Origin: Rhodoferax sp.
GTDB taxonomy: Bacteria; Pseudomonadota; Gammaproteobacteria; Burkholderiales; Burkholderiaceae_C
Direction of reading: 5' to 3'
DNA: 64,000 bases
Assembly: GCF_028689295.1 (NCBI RefSeq)
Contig: NZ_JAQTWL010000003.1
Coordinates: forward strand, 122,569 to 186,568
Part shown: piece by piece, positions 36,743-44,899 of the stretch
Layout of the letters: each line of letters opens with the position of its first letter
Position numbering within the stretch: position 1 is the stretch's first letter
The notes under the pieces: model-generated
Told to the model about the DNA's origin: nothing
Seen by the model: only the letters and a program-made list of their open reading frames with translations
Database searches by the model: none
Program-made: the position numbers and the translations under genes

Positions 36743-36821
36743 CTCCTACAGGGTGCAGAACTTCTGTCTTCAAATACGGTACTAGTAAAACGCCGGGATT
36801 GACATTGGTACCCTGTAGGAG
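36743..36821 (+). repeat. TGTAGGAG-type inverted repeat, copy 1 (inside thiBPQ)
   Basis: CTCCTACAGGGT (36743-36754) and its exact complement ACCCTGTAGGAG (36810-36821) are 12-bp arms around 55 bases. GC-rich flanks extend the similarity to the other copies at 39178-39251 and 44234-44266. It occupies the 156-base gap between thiB and thiP. Confidence 0.85.
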
Positions 36822-36861
36822 AGGCGCCCACGCCGCGATTGCATGCGGGAGCTAACGCGTC

Positions 36862-38529
36862 ATGAAACATGAAGTGCGTCAATGGATGTCCTTTGTCCAT
36901 GCTTGCGCACGCGGCAGCCTGTGGCTCGCCGTGCTGCCCGCTGCGGCGCTGTTGCTTTTGCTGATCGCGCCCCTGGCCCGGCTGGCGGTGACCGGCTTGA
37001 CCGGCGAGGCCAGTTGGCCGGGTGCCGCTCCCAGCACATGGTCATTCTGGACGCCGTGGCAAGATGATTACTTGCGCTGGCGCGTGCTCTGGTCGCTGGC
37101 GCAGGCGGGCATCACCTGTGCGCTGGCGTTTGTGCTGGGTTTGCCGCTGGCCTGGGTGCTGGCGCGTTTCGAGTTTGCCGGGCGCGCGCTGGTGCTGCGC
37201 TTGCTGATGTTGCCTTTTGTGGTGCCGACGCTGGTGGCAGCGCTCGGCGTGCTGGCACTGTGGGGGCCGCGCGGCCTGCTCAGCGGCTGGCTCGGCATCA
37301 ACCTGCAGGACACGCCCTGGCTGCTGCTGTATGGCAATCTGTTTTTCAACCTGTGCCTGGTGGTGCGCGCCGGGGTCGATGCGCTGGGCCAGGTCAACGC
37401 GCGTCAGGTGGCGGCGGCACGGTCCTTGGGGGCCACGCCGTGGCGCGCCTTCTGGCGCATCGAGTGGCCCGCCATTGCGCCGTGGCTGATGTCGAGCCTG
37501 TGCCTGGTTTTCCTGTATTGCTTTGCCGGTTTTGGCCTGGCCCTGGTGTTGGGCGGCCAGCGTTTTGCCACGGTGGAGGTCGAGATTTACACCCTGGTGG
37601 CGCATGAGCTGCAACTGGGGCAGGCCAGTGTGCTGGCGTTGTGGATGCTGGGGCTCACCGGCGGTGTGGCCCTGCTGTATGCGCTGCTGGAAAAGCGCCT
37701 GGCAGCGCCCAGTCGCGTCGAGCCCGTGCTGCGCCGGCCGCCGCACGGAATGGCGCAGTGGCTGGCCTTGCTGGCGACGCTGGGCGCGTTGTTTTTCATT
37801 TGCGCGCTGCCGGTGTTGGCGATTGTGTGGCGCGCACTGGCGGCGGGCTGGGCCACCTGGGCCAGCGTGTTCGATGCCGAGATGCGCGCCGCGTTGTGGA
37901 ACACGCTGCGCTTTTCTGCCATGGCGCTGGTGCTGGCCACGCTGCTGGGTGTGCTGCATGCGCTGGCGGCGCAGCGCTCGGTGCTTTGGCGCGCCGCTGC
38001 TTTTTTGCCGTTTGTGGTGTCGCCGGTCACGGTGGCGTTTGGCTTGCTGCTGTTGTACCCGGGTTGGACCGCCAGCTTGTCTCTGCTGCTGGCGGCATAT
38101 GCCGTGCTGGCTTACCCGTTTGTGGCCAAGGCCATGGCCGCGGGTCTGGACAGTTTGCCGCCCCATGTGCTGCACGCGGCGCGAACGCTGGGGGCCAGCC
38201 CGCAGCGCACTTTCTGGCGCGTCACCTTGCCGCTGTTGCGCCCGGCCTTGCGCCGCGGCATGGCGTTTGCCGCCGCCACCGCGCTGGGCGAATTTGCCGT
38301 GACGCTGTTTTTGTCGCGCCCCGAGTGGGCTACGCTCACCACCCTGATCTACCGGCGCCTGGGCCATCCGGGGGCCGCCAGCCTGGACCAGGCCTTTGTG
38401 CTGGCCAGCTTGTTGATGCTGCTGGCGCTGCTGGCGTTTTTGCTGATCGAGTGGCCGGAGATGGATGGCCACAAGCGCAGGCGGCCGGCGATCGGCGCCT
38501 TGCCTGTTGGGGTTTTGCACCATGCTTGA
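36862..38529 (+). CDS. thiP: Thiamine ABC transporter permease
   Basis: Inner-membrane permease of 555 residues made of two fused six-helix halves, as usual for ThiP. Each half carries an EAA loop that contacts ThiQ: ARSLGATPWRAFWRIEWPAI in the first and ARTLGASPQRTFWRVTLPLL in the second. The frame is intact. The stop overlaps the thiQ start by eight bases. The 156-base gap to thiB holds a palindromic repeat. Confidence 0.95.
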   Translation: MKHEVRQWMSFVHACARGSLWLAVLPAAALLLLLIAPLARLAVTGLTGEASWPGAAPSTWSFWTPWQDDYLRWRVLWSLAQAGITCALAFVLGLPLAWVLARFEFAGRALVLRLLMLPFVVPTLVAALGVLALWGPRGLLSGWLGINLQDTPWLLLYGNLFFNLCLVVRAGVDALGQVNARQVAAARSLGATPWRAFWRIEWPAIAPWLMSSLCLVFLYCFAGFGLALVLGGQRFATVEVEIYTLVAHELQLGQASVLALWMLGLTGGVALLYALLEKRLAAPSRVEPVLRRPPHGMAQWLALLATLGALFFICALPVLAIVWRALAAGWATWASVFDAEMRAALWNTLRFSAMALVLATLLGVLHALAAQRSVLWRAAAFLPFVVSPVTVAFGLLLLYPGWTASLSLLLAAYAVLAYPFVAKAMAAGLDSLPPHVLHAARTLGASPQRTFWRVTLPLLRPALRRGMAFAAATALGEFAVTLFLSRPEWATLTTLIYRRLGHPGAASLDQAFVLASLLMLLALLAFLLIEWPEMDGHKRRRPAIGALPVGVLHHA

Positions 38530-39166
38530 ACTGCGTCACATCAGCCAGAACTATGGCGAGCGCGCCTTGCTGCAAGACATCAACCTGTCAGTGGCGGCTG
38601 GCGAAATTGTGGCTTTGCTCGGCCCGTCCGGCAGCGGCAAAAGCACCTTGCTTGCCATCGTGGCGGGCTTGCAGACCCCCTTGAGCGGCAGCGTCTGGTT
38701 TGACGGCCAGGACATCACCCGGCTGCCACCCGAGCAGCGCCGGTTTGCCCTGATGTTTCAGGACTTTGCGCTGTTCCCGCACCTGAACGTGCTTGACAAC
38801 GTGGCCTTTGGTCTGGTCGAGCAACGACTGGACAAGTCGAAGGCACGCGCAAAAGCGCTGGCCATGCTGACGCTGTTTGGCCTGGCCGACCATGCCCGGC
38901 ACAAGGTCTGGCATTTGTCGGGCGGTGAGCAGCAGCGCGTGGCACTGGCGCGTGCGTTGATCACCGAGCCGCGTGCCTTGCTGCTCGACGAGCCTTTTTC
39001 GGCGCTGGACGCCGATTTGCGCACCAGCCTGCGCGATGAATTCAAAGACCGCATCCAGGCCGCGGGCGTGCCGACGCTGCTGGTCACGCACGACGAACAG
39101 GAAGCCCGCGCCATGGCCGCGCGCGCCGTGCGCCTGAGCGATGGCCGGCTTGCAACTTTGTGGTGA
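38522..39166 (+). CDS. thiQ: Thiamine ABC transporter ATPase
   Basis: ATPase subunit of the thiamine importer, 214 residues. It has Walker A GPSGSGKST, Q-loop MFQDFALFPH, signature LSGGEQQRVALARAL, Walker B ALLLDEPFSALD and the switch histidine in LLVTHDEQEA. The ATG at 38522 lies within the end of thiP. This is the last gene of the riboswitch-controlled operon; a long palindromic repeat follows 12 bases after the stop and may end or protect the message. Confidence 0.95.
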   Translation: MLELRHISQNYGERALLQDINLSVAAGEIVALLGPSGSGKSTLLAIVAGLQTPLSGSVWFDGQDITRLPPEQRRFALMFQDFALFPHLNVLDNVAFGLVEQRLDKSKARAKALAMLTLFGLADHARHKVWHLSGGEQQRVALARALITEPRALLLDEPFSALDADLRTSLRDEFKDRIQAAGVPTLLVTHDEQEARAMAARAVRLSDGRLATLW

Positions 39167-39177
39167 GTTCCATGAAT

Positions 39178-39251
39178 TTCGCTGCGAGCGCATAGCTCCC
39201 ACAAAAACAGCCGGATGTTGGCTTTTGTAGGAGCTGCGCCCTCGCAGCGAA
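39178..39251 (+). repeat. TGTAGGAG-type inverted repeat, copy 2 (after thiQ)
   Basis: Two nested arm pairs are seen. The outer pair is TTCGCTGCGAG (39178-39188) with CTCGCAGCGAA (39241-39251), which is exact. The inner pair is AGCTCCCACAAAA (39194-39206) with TTTTGTAGGAGCT (39223-39235), with one mismatch. This is the longest hairpin in the window and could act as an attenuator or 3' stabiliser for the thiamine message. Confidence 0.88.
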
Positions 39252-39333
39252 TGATCTTGGCTCCTGGCTCCTCCGGGGTTTAGGGGGCTGAGTTCAACTA
39301 GTTCAAGCCTTCCGGAATAAACTTCCCGACACC

Positions 39334-40749
39334 ATGAACCAGACCCTTCCCCCGAGCCCGCTAGAGGCCGCCCTTGCGCTACAGCGCCAAGCCTATTTGG
39401 CCCATCCTGTCCCCACGCTGGCCGAGCGCAAGGCGGATTTGCGCACTTTGCAGCGCTTCGTGCGCGAGCACAAGGAAGCCCTGTGCGAGGCCATCAGCGC
39501 TGACTATGGCCACCGCTCGCGCGTTGAAACCCTGCTGGCCGAGGTGTTCCCGGTGGTCGACGGCATCGACCATGTCATCAAACACCTGCGCGGCTGGATG
39601 AAGCCGCAGCGCCGCATGGTGGACTGGCGCAATTTTCTGGGCGCCAGCAACCGCGTCATTCCACAACCGCTGGGCGTGGTGGGCGTGATCGTGCCGTGGA
39701 ACTTTCCGCTCAACCTGAGCCTGGTACCGCTGACCTACATCTTTGCCGCAGGCAACCGCGCCATGGTCAAGATGAGTGAAAACTCGCGCCACCTGGCGGC
39801 CTACCTCATCGAGCACATGCCCGCCTACTTCCCGCCGGAAAAGCTGCAGTTTTTTGACGAAACCGGGGGCGTGGGCATTGCCTTTTCGCAGCTCAAATTC
39901 GACCATTTGTTGTTCACCGGCTCCGGCCAGACGGGCAGGGCGGTGATGGCCGCCGCCGCGCAGAACCTGTGCCCGGTCACGCTGGAGCTGGGCGGCAAGG
40001 CGCCGGCCATTGTCTGCGACGACTTCCCGCTGCGCACGGCGGTCGAGCGCATCATGTTTGTCAAGCTGCTCAACGCGGGCCAGATCTGCACCACTGTGGA
40101 CCATGCTTGGGTGCCCGCGCCCAAGGTGGATGAATTTGTGCGCCTGGCGCGCAGCATTGCCCGGCAACGCTACCCGCGGCTTGACAGCCCGGACTACACC
40201 GCCATCATTGACCAGCGTGCTTTTGAGCGGCTGATGCACGCGCTGCAGGACGCGCAAGACCGGGGCGCCAAAGTGCTGCCCCTGCTGGACGGGCCCGCCT
40301 TTGATGCGGCCACCCGCAAAATTGCGCCGCACATTGTGCTGGACGCGCCCCCGGATTGCCTGCTGATGCAGCGCGAAATCTTTGGCCCGATCCTGCCGCT
40401 GTGCAGCTATGCCGCGCTGGACCAGGTGATCGATTTTATTAACGCCGGGCCGCGCCCGCTGGCGCTCTACCCGTTCAGCCATGATGCGGCGCAGGTGCAA
40501 AGCCTCATCGACCGCGTGATGTCGGGCGGCGTTTCTGTGAACGATGCGCTGTTTCATGTGGGCCAGCACGACCTGCCCTTTGGCGGCGTGGGTGATTCGG
40601 GCATGGGCCACTACCACGGCCGTGAAGGCTTTGAGACCTTTTCCAAAATGCGCCCGGTGTTTTACCAAACCCGGTTCAGCACGCTCAAATTCCTGTGGCC
40701 GCCCTACGGCAAGCTGGCAGACCGGGTGCTGGCGTTTTTGATCCGCTAA
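39334..40749 (+). CDS. calB: Coniferyl aldehyde dehydrogenase-like NAD(P)-dependent ALDH
   Basis: Oxidises an aldehyde, in the named family coniferyl aldehyde to ferulate. The 471-residue protein has the ALDH motifs VGVIVPWNFPLNL, the nucleotide loop FTGSGQTGRAV, the general-base glutamate in TLELGGKAP and the catalytic cysteine in NAGQICTTVDH. The C-terminal PFGGVGDSGMGHYHG region and hydrophobic end (STLKFLWPPYG) resemble class 3/CalB-type enzymes. Substrate is uncertain because no lignin-aromatic genes adjoin it. It stands alone between the thiamine operon and a convergent FAD oxidase. Confidence 0.87.
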   Translation: MNQTLPPSPLEAALALQRQAYLAHPVPTLAERKADLRTLQRFVREHKEALCEAISADYGHRSRVETLLAEVFPVVDGIDHVIKHLRGWMKPQRRMVDWRNFLGASNRVIPQPLGVVGVIVPWNFPLNLSLVPLTYIFAAGNRAMVKMSENSRHLAAYLIEHMPAYFPPEKLQFFDETGGVGIAFSQLKFDHLLFTGSGQTGRAVMAAAAQNLCPVTLELGGKAPAIVCDDFPLRTAVERIMFVKLLNAGQICTTVDHAWVPAPKVDEFVRLARSIARQRYPRLDSPDYTAIIDQRAFERLMHALQDAQDRGAKVLPLLDGPAFDAATRKIAPHIVLDAPPDCLLMQREIFGPILPLCSYAALDQVIDFINAGPRPLALYPFSHDAAQVQSLIDRVMSGGVSVNDALFHVGQHDLPFGGVGDSGMGHYHGREGFETFSKMRPVFYQTRFSTLKFLWPPYGKLADRVLAFLIR

Positions 40750-40757
40750 ATTCTCGG

Positions 40758-42194
40758 TTAACCGAGCCGCACCACCCGCCCCGGGTTCATCATGTTGAGT
40801 GGGTCGAGCGCCTGTTTGATGGCGCGCATGGTGCGCAATGCCACGGGTGATTTGTAACGGGTGAGGTGCTCCACTTTGAGGCTGCCCACACCATGTTCGG
40901 CAGAAATGGAGCCCCCGTATGCCAGCACCGCGTCGAACACTATTCTGTTCACGCGCGCTTCCTGCTCACGCAAGAACACGGCCGCGTCCTGCCCCTCGGG
41001 GGCCTGCACGTTGTAGTGCAGGTTGCCGTCGCCCAGGTGGCCAAAGTTGACCATCCGCACGCCGGGAATGGCTTGCGCCAATTGCGCATCGGTGCTGGCC
41101 ACAAACGCTGCAAAAGCGGATACCGGCACCGAAATGTCGTGCTTGATGTTGAGCCCTTCCAGCGCTTGCGCCAGCGGAATACTCTCTCGGATGTGCCACA
41201 GGCTGTGCGCCTGCGTGAGGTTTTCGGCCACCACGGCGTTGGTCACGCAACCCGCGTCCAGCGCGGCTTCGAGCAAGCCCTCGAACTGTGCCCGGGCATG
41301 GGCTTCTGATTCGGCGTCGGCGTTTTCCAGCAGCACGCAAAAGGCGCTGCCCTGGTACAGCGGCACACGCACATGGTCAAAGTGCCTGGCCACCAGGCTC
41401 AGGGCAAACTGGCCCATCATCTCGAAGCCGGTCAGGCTGGCGCCCAAGTGCTGGTGCGCCATGCCCAGCAGTTGCACGGCAGCCTCGACTGAAGGTACGG
41501 CGGCCCAGGCGGTGAGCTGCGCCTTGGGCAACGGATAGAGCTTGAGCGTGGCGGCGGTGATGATGCCCAGTGTGCCCTCGGCGCCAATGTAGAGATTTTT
41601 CAGGTCGTAACCGGTGTTGTCCTTGCGCAAGCCGCTCAGGCCCTGCCAGACCTCGCCCTGCGGCGTCACCACCTCCAGCCCCAGGCACAGGTCGCGCGCA
41701 TTGCCAAAGCGCAGCACCTGCGTGCCGCCGGCGTTGGTGCCCAGGTTGCCGCCGATGGTGCACGAGCCTTCGGCCGCCAGGCTCAGCGGAAACCAGAAAC
41801 CAGCAGCCGCGGCCTGCGCCTGCACCGTTTGCAAAATGCAGCCAGCTTCCACCGTCATCGTCAGATTGGCCGCATCGACGCCGCGCATGGCGTTCAGGCG
41901 CTGCAGGCTCAGCACAATTTGCCGGCCCGTCTCGTCGGGCGTGGAACCCACCACCAGGCCGGTGTTGCCCCCTTGCGGCACGATGCTCAGGCCGCTGTCG
42001 GGGTGCTGCGCCAAATAGTCCGCGCAGGCTTTCACCACCTGCGCTACCTCGTCGGTGGAGGCCGGGCGCACCACGGCCTTCGCCTTGCCCGAAGTGCGTT
42101 TGCGCCAGTCCTGAGTCCAGGCGCTGAGGTCGCCTTCGGTCAGCACATGGGCGGCGCCAACGATGGCTTGAAGATCAGAGAGCAGGGTTGGCAT
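40758..42194 (-). CDS. FAD-linked D-2-hydroxyacid dehydrogenase (GlcD/D2HGDH family)
   Basis: A 478-residue flavoprotein that by family oxidises D-2-hydroxyacids such as D-lactate, glycolate or D-2-hydroxyglutarate. The PCMH-type FAD domain has PQGGNTGLVVGSTP and GGNLGTNAGGTQVLRFGNAR. The C-terminal oxidase domain has FGHLGDGNLHYNV and AEHGVGSLKVEHL. The start at 42194 is used; ten upstream codons lack homology. It overlaps the end of the DUF2069 gene upstream by 20 bases, so both lie on one minus-strand message. Electron acceptor and substrate are not determined. Confidence 0.9.
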   Translation of the reverse strand: MPTLLSDLQAIVGAAHVLTEGDLSAWTQDWRKRTSGKAKAVVRPASTDEVAQVVKACADYLAQHPDSGLSIVPQGGNTGLVVGSTPDETGRQIVLSLQRLNAMRGVDAANLTMTVEAGCILQTVQAQAAAAGFWFPLSLAAEGSCTIGGNLGTNAGGTQVLRFGNARDLCLGLEVVTPQGEVWQGLSGLRKDNTGYDLKNLYIGAEGTLGIITAATLKLYPLPKAQLTAWAAVPSVEAAVQLLGMAHQHLGASLTGFEMMGQFALSLVARHFDHVRVPLYQGSAFCVLLENADAESEAHARAQFEGLLEAALDAGCVTNAVVAENLTQAHSLWHIRESIPLAQALEGLNIKHDISVPVSAFAAFVASTDAQLAQAIPGVRMVNFGHLGDGNLHYNVQAPEGQDAAVFLREQEARVNRIVFDAVLAYGGSISAEHGVGSLKVEHLTRYKSPVALRTMRAIKQALDPLNMMNPGRVVRLG

Positions 42195-42627
42195 GGCTGG
42201 ATGAGGAGGGATCCGGTATCTCAAGGGCTGGCTTGGCCGCCTCGGCGGCGTTCTTGAGCCTCAGCCGCACATGCAGCGCGCAGGCGGTAAAGAGGGTGAG
42301 ACACAGAACAACTTCCACCATGGCCAGAACATTGCCCGGAGGTTTGTCGCTGTAGGCGCGCACGGCGCCTTCGGTAAAGTACAGCCACACCAGCAAACTG
42401 ACCCAGCGGTAGGTGTACATGCGGTTCTTGAGCAGGCCCGCCAGCGGTAGGCACAGCGGCAGCACCTTGAGCGCCAGCCACGAGCCACCCGGGCGCAGGG
42501 GCGCCAGCAGCAGTTCCCAGGCCAAGCCCAGGGCAATCAGCCCCAGCAGGCTGCCAACCGCCAGAATGCGGGTAAGGGCGACGCTGGGGGTGGCACGTGT
42601 TGGCAGTGCGTTAAGAGTCGTGTTCAT
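42175..42627 (-). CDS. DUF2069 integral membrane protein
   Basis: A 150-residue inner-membrane protein with three to four hydrophobic helices: LAVGSLLGLIALGLAWELLL, ALKVLPLCLPLAGLL, a central WVSLLVWLYFTEGAVRAYSD and VVLCLTLFTACALHVRLRL. The GAVRAYSD signature and length fit DUF2069, whose function is unknown. The C-terminal tail is charged. It is divergent from the YihY-family gene with only 21 bases between the starts, so their promoters must overlap the coding ends. Confidence 0.85.
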   Translation of the reverse strand: MNTTLNALPTRATPSVALTRILAVGSLLGLIALGLAWELLLAPLRPGGSWLALKVLPLCLPLAGLLKNRMYTYRWVSLLVWLYFTEGAVRAYSDKPPGNVLAMVEVVLCLTLFTACALHVRLRLKNAAEAAKPALEIPDPSSSSHANPAL

Positions 42628-42648
42628 GACAGTGGCATCATAGCGGCC

Positions 42649-43887
42649 ATGAGTTCACAACCCGCTGCCCGCAGCCACTGGCCCCAAAGCCTGGATGCCT
42701 TTTTAAAAGACCTGTCCAATTTTCCCTGGAAAAACACGGCCCACACGCTGCGCGAGCGTTTCCGTGAAGACCATCTGGGCTTGACGGCCAGCAGCCTGAC
42801 CTTTACCACCACCATTGCGCTGGTGCCGTTGGTGACCGTGGCGCTGGCGGTGTTTACCGCGTTTCCGATGTTTGCCAAGCTGCAGGGCGTGCTGCAGCAG
42901 TGGCTGATTCAGAGCCTGATTCCGGACAACATTGCGCGCCAGGTGCTGGGCTACCTGACGCAATTTGCCGGCAAGGCCAGCAAGCTCGGCGGCGTCGGGT
43001 TGGCGGTGTTGTTCATCACTGCGCTGGCCTTGATTCTGACGATCGACCGCACCTTGAACACCATCTGGCGGGTGCGCCGGCCGCGCCCCTTGGGGCAGCG
43101 CGTGCTGGTCTATTGGGCGGTGATGACGCTCGGCCCCGTTTTGCTGGCGCTGAGCCTGAGCCTGACGTCGTATGCCTTGTCGGCCTCCAAGGGGCTGGTG
43201 GGCGGGCTGCCGGGCGGTGTTGAATTGCTGCTGGATACCCTGCAATTCGTGCTGCTAGCCTGGGGCATGGCCGCGCTATACCGCTATGTGCCCAATACCA
43301 GGGTGCACTGGGGCCATGCCTGGGCGGGCGGCCTGTTTGTGTCGGTGGGTTTCGAACTGGCCAAAAAACTGCTGGTGATTTACCTCGGCAAAGTGCCCAC
43401 CTATTCGGTGTTGTATGGCGCCTTCGCCACGCTGCCCATCATGCTGATCTGGATTTATGTGGGCTGGGTGATTGTGCTGCTGGGCGCGGTGATTGCCGCC
43501 TATCTGCCGAGCCTGCTCAGCGGCGTGCAGCGCCGCGCCAGTGCCCAGGGTTGGCAGTTTTTGCTGGCCATTGAGGTGCTGCAGCAGTTGACACCGGTGC
43601 AAACCACCCCGAACAAGGGTTTGACCATGACCGATTTGACGCATCTGCTCAGGGTCGATGCCCTGCAGCTCGAGCCCGTGCTGGAGACTCTGGTGGAACT
43701 CGATTGGGTGGGCCAGTTGCAGGAAGAGCGCGCCGACGGCGAAGCGCGTTACGTGCTGCTGGCCGACCCCGACAGCACGCCGCTGCAACCCTTGTTGCAC
43801 ACCTTGCTCTTGCCCTGCGAACCCAGCACCCTGCATTTATGGGAAAACGGACGCTGGCAGGAAATGACGATGCGCCAGGCGCTGTGA
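42649..43887 (+). CDS. YihY/UPF0761 family inner-membrane protein
   Basis: A 412-residue protein with about six transmembrane helices in the N-terminal 290 residues. The family landmarks are LTASSLTFTTTIALVPLV, TLNTIWRV and LPIMLIWIYVGWVIVLLGAVI. The cytoplasmic C-terminal ~120 residues (TPNKGLTMTDLTHLLRVDALQLEPVLETL..) look like a winged-helix-type module found in longer members. The old label ribonuclease BN for this family was an error; the function is unknown. The N-terminal ~35 residues precede the conserved part. Confidence 0.88.
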   Translation: MSSQPAARSHWPQSLDAFLKDLSNFPWKNTAHTLRERFREDHLGLTASSLTFTTTIALVPLVTVALAVFTAFPMFAKLQGVLQQWLIQSLIPDNIARQVLGYLTQFAGKASKLGGVGLAVLFITALALILTIDRTLNTIWRVRRPRPLGQRVLVYWAVMTLGPVLLALSLSLTSYALSASKGLVGGLPGGVELLLDTLQFVLLAWGMAALYRYVPNTRVHWGHAWAGGLFVSVGFELAKKLLVIYLGKVPTYSVLYGAFATLPIMLIWIYVGWVIVLLGAVIAAYLPSLLSGVQRRASAQGWQFLLAIEVLQQLTPVQTTPNKGLTMTDLTHLLRVDALQLEPVLETLVELDWVGQLQEERADGEARYVLLADPDSTPLQPLLHTLLLPCEPSTLHLWENGRWQEMTMRQAL

Positions 43888-43960
43888 AGCGTCCGGAATT
43901 CGTTACTGCCGAATGTTGGAAAATCGGCCTCTTTCATTTTGATATCCAAAGAAGTACCTC

Positions 43961-44209
43961 ATGACAGACACCCCGCAAAAACCCGAGCTGCCCGACCACT
44001 TGTCCAGCGACGCCCGCAGCCCGCACCATGTGGCGGCCGTGTTCGAACATGACATCGGCATCCGGCTCAACGACAAGGAACTGTTCAACGTGGAGGAATA
44101 CTGCGTGAGCGAAGGCTGGGTCAAGGTGCCCGCAGGCAAAACGCGCGACCGCAAGGGCAACCCGCTGCTGATCAAACTCAAGGGCAGGGTGGAGGCGTTT
44201 TATAAATAA
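43961..44209 (+). CDS. DUF3297 family small protein
   Basis: An 82-residue soluble protein matching DUF3297: PDHLSSDARSPHHVAAVFEHD, IGIRLNDKE, VEEYCVSEGWVKVPAGK and the Lys-rich KTRDRKGNPLLIKLKG near the end. Function is unknown. It is transcribed in the same direction as the YihY gene with a 73-base gap. Immediately downstream begins the lower-GC accessory islet, starting with a palindromic repeat, so this is the last core gene before that boundary. Confidence 0.85.
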   Translation: MTDTPQKPELPDHLSSDARSPHHVAAVFEHDIGIRLNDKELFNVEEYCVSEGWVKVPAGKTRDRKGNPLLIKLKGRVEAFYK

Positions 44210-44233
44210 ATGGGAATCGCTGCCAGGGCGCTG

Positions 44234-44266
44234 CTCCTACAACCTGCTGCGCCTGCCCTGTGGGAG
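44234..44266 (+). repeat. TGTAGGAG-type inverted repeat, copy 3
   Basis: CTCCTACA (44234-44241) faces TGTGGGAG (44259-44266) with one mismatch, in a GC-rich context beginning with TCGCTGCCAGGGCG. It starts 25 bases after the DUF3297 stop and marks the edge of the accessory islet. Confidence 0.75.
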
Positions 44267-44325
44267 GCCCGACTCGGGCCGATGGTTTTGGACTTTGATT
44301 TGCGTTACATGAAACGAAAACGTAG

Positions 44326-44568
44326 TTCGACGCGCATGCAACGGTAACGGTCTTGCTGGTGTCGAGTACCCTCATCGACGCCCCTATGTTCCGTGTGACA
44401 GTTCAACCCACCAAGGAAAATGGACTGCAAAAAACGTCGCAGGTCATGGTCGATAAAGCCATGACCGTGCGGCGAGACAAACTGGGTGAAACCTTCGGCG
44501 TGGCCAGCGATGAATTGCTTTATGAAATTGGCCGCTGCCTGGCGGTGTTTTTGGGGATTGTCAGGTAG
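44326..44568 (+). pseudogene. 5'-truncated mazF/pemK-type toxin fragment
   Basis: The open frame encodes about 80 residues whose latter part (SSTLIDAPMFRVTVQPT then ENGLQKTSQVMVDKAMTV) matches the C-terminal half of MazF/PemK endoribonucleases, ending AVFLGIVR. The first half of the toxin, including its catalytic Arg region, is absent. An in-frame TAG lies at 44323 and a palindromic repeat lies further upstream. No mazE antitoxin gene is seen. A TTG at 44353 or an ATG at 44386 could start a short peptide, but it would lack the active site. I consider it a dead remnant. Confidence 0.7.
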
Positions 44569-44899
44569 GAGTTTTCCAAGTGCAATGCTGTTAATGGTTG
44601 ACAGGTGTGCAGCGGTTGCTGTCGGTCACGAACGGCGGGTTACTGGCAGTCCACTGTATTGCCAGTCAGGAGTCGTTCGTATACTTCTCGTCTGCCGCGG
44701 TGGCTGCCGGTTGCGGTGCCAGCTCAGACGACGGCTTTCGCTGAGCAGCTGCTTCCACCAGGCGCTTCTGCGCAGCGAAGTTTACGCCGATGGCCTTCGG
44801 GCGCTGTTCGTGACACGGAATCGCTGCAGACCGGTTTCCATTTGAGCGCGATGCGTCATCAATTAGACTGGACCTAGGTGAGTAAAACAGGGGAAGGAA
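44569..44899. other. Non-coding stretch upstream of the putative nuclease gene
   Basis: No frame here has a recognisable protein; a plus-strand frame (44486-44845) is low-complexity in codon use and overlaps the mazF remnant. It contains a 24-base segment (44656-44679, GTATTGC...AGTCGTTCG) similar to one on the far side of the large gene at 47437-47461. The last 60 bases carry a candidate promoter. Confidence 0.5.
44842..44869 (+). promoter_or_regulatory. Candidate promoter of the 806-residue protein gene
   Basis: TTGAGC (44842-44847) and TAGACT (44864-44869) are 16 bases apart and about 30 bases upstream of the start codon. A strong ribosome site GGGGAAGGA precedes the ATG at 44900. Pattern match only. 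Confidence 0.35.

Noticed and set aside
44486..44845. A 119-codon frame between the mazF remnant and the large gene
   Set aside because: It overlaps the remnant out of frame, is Cys/Arg-rich and has no recognisable ribosome site or family.
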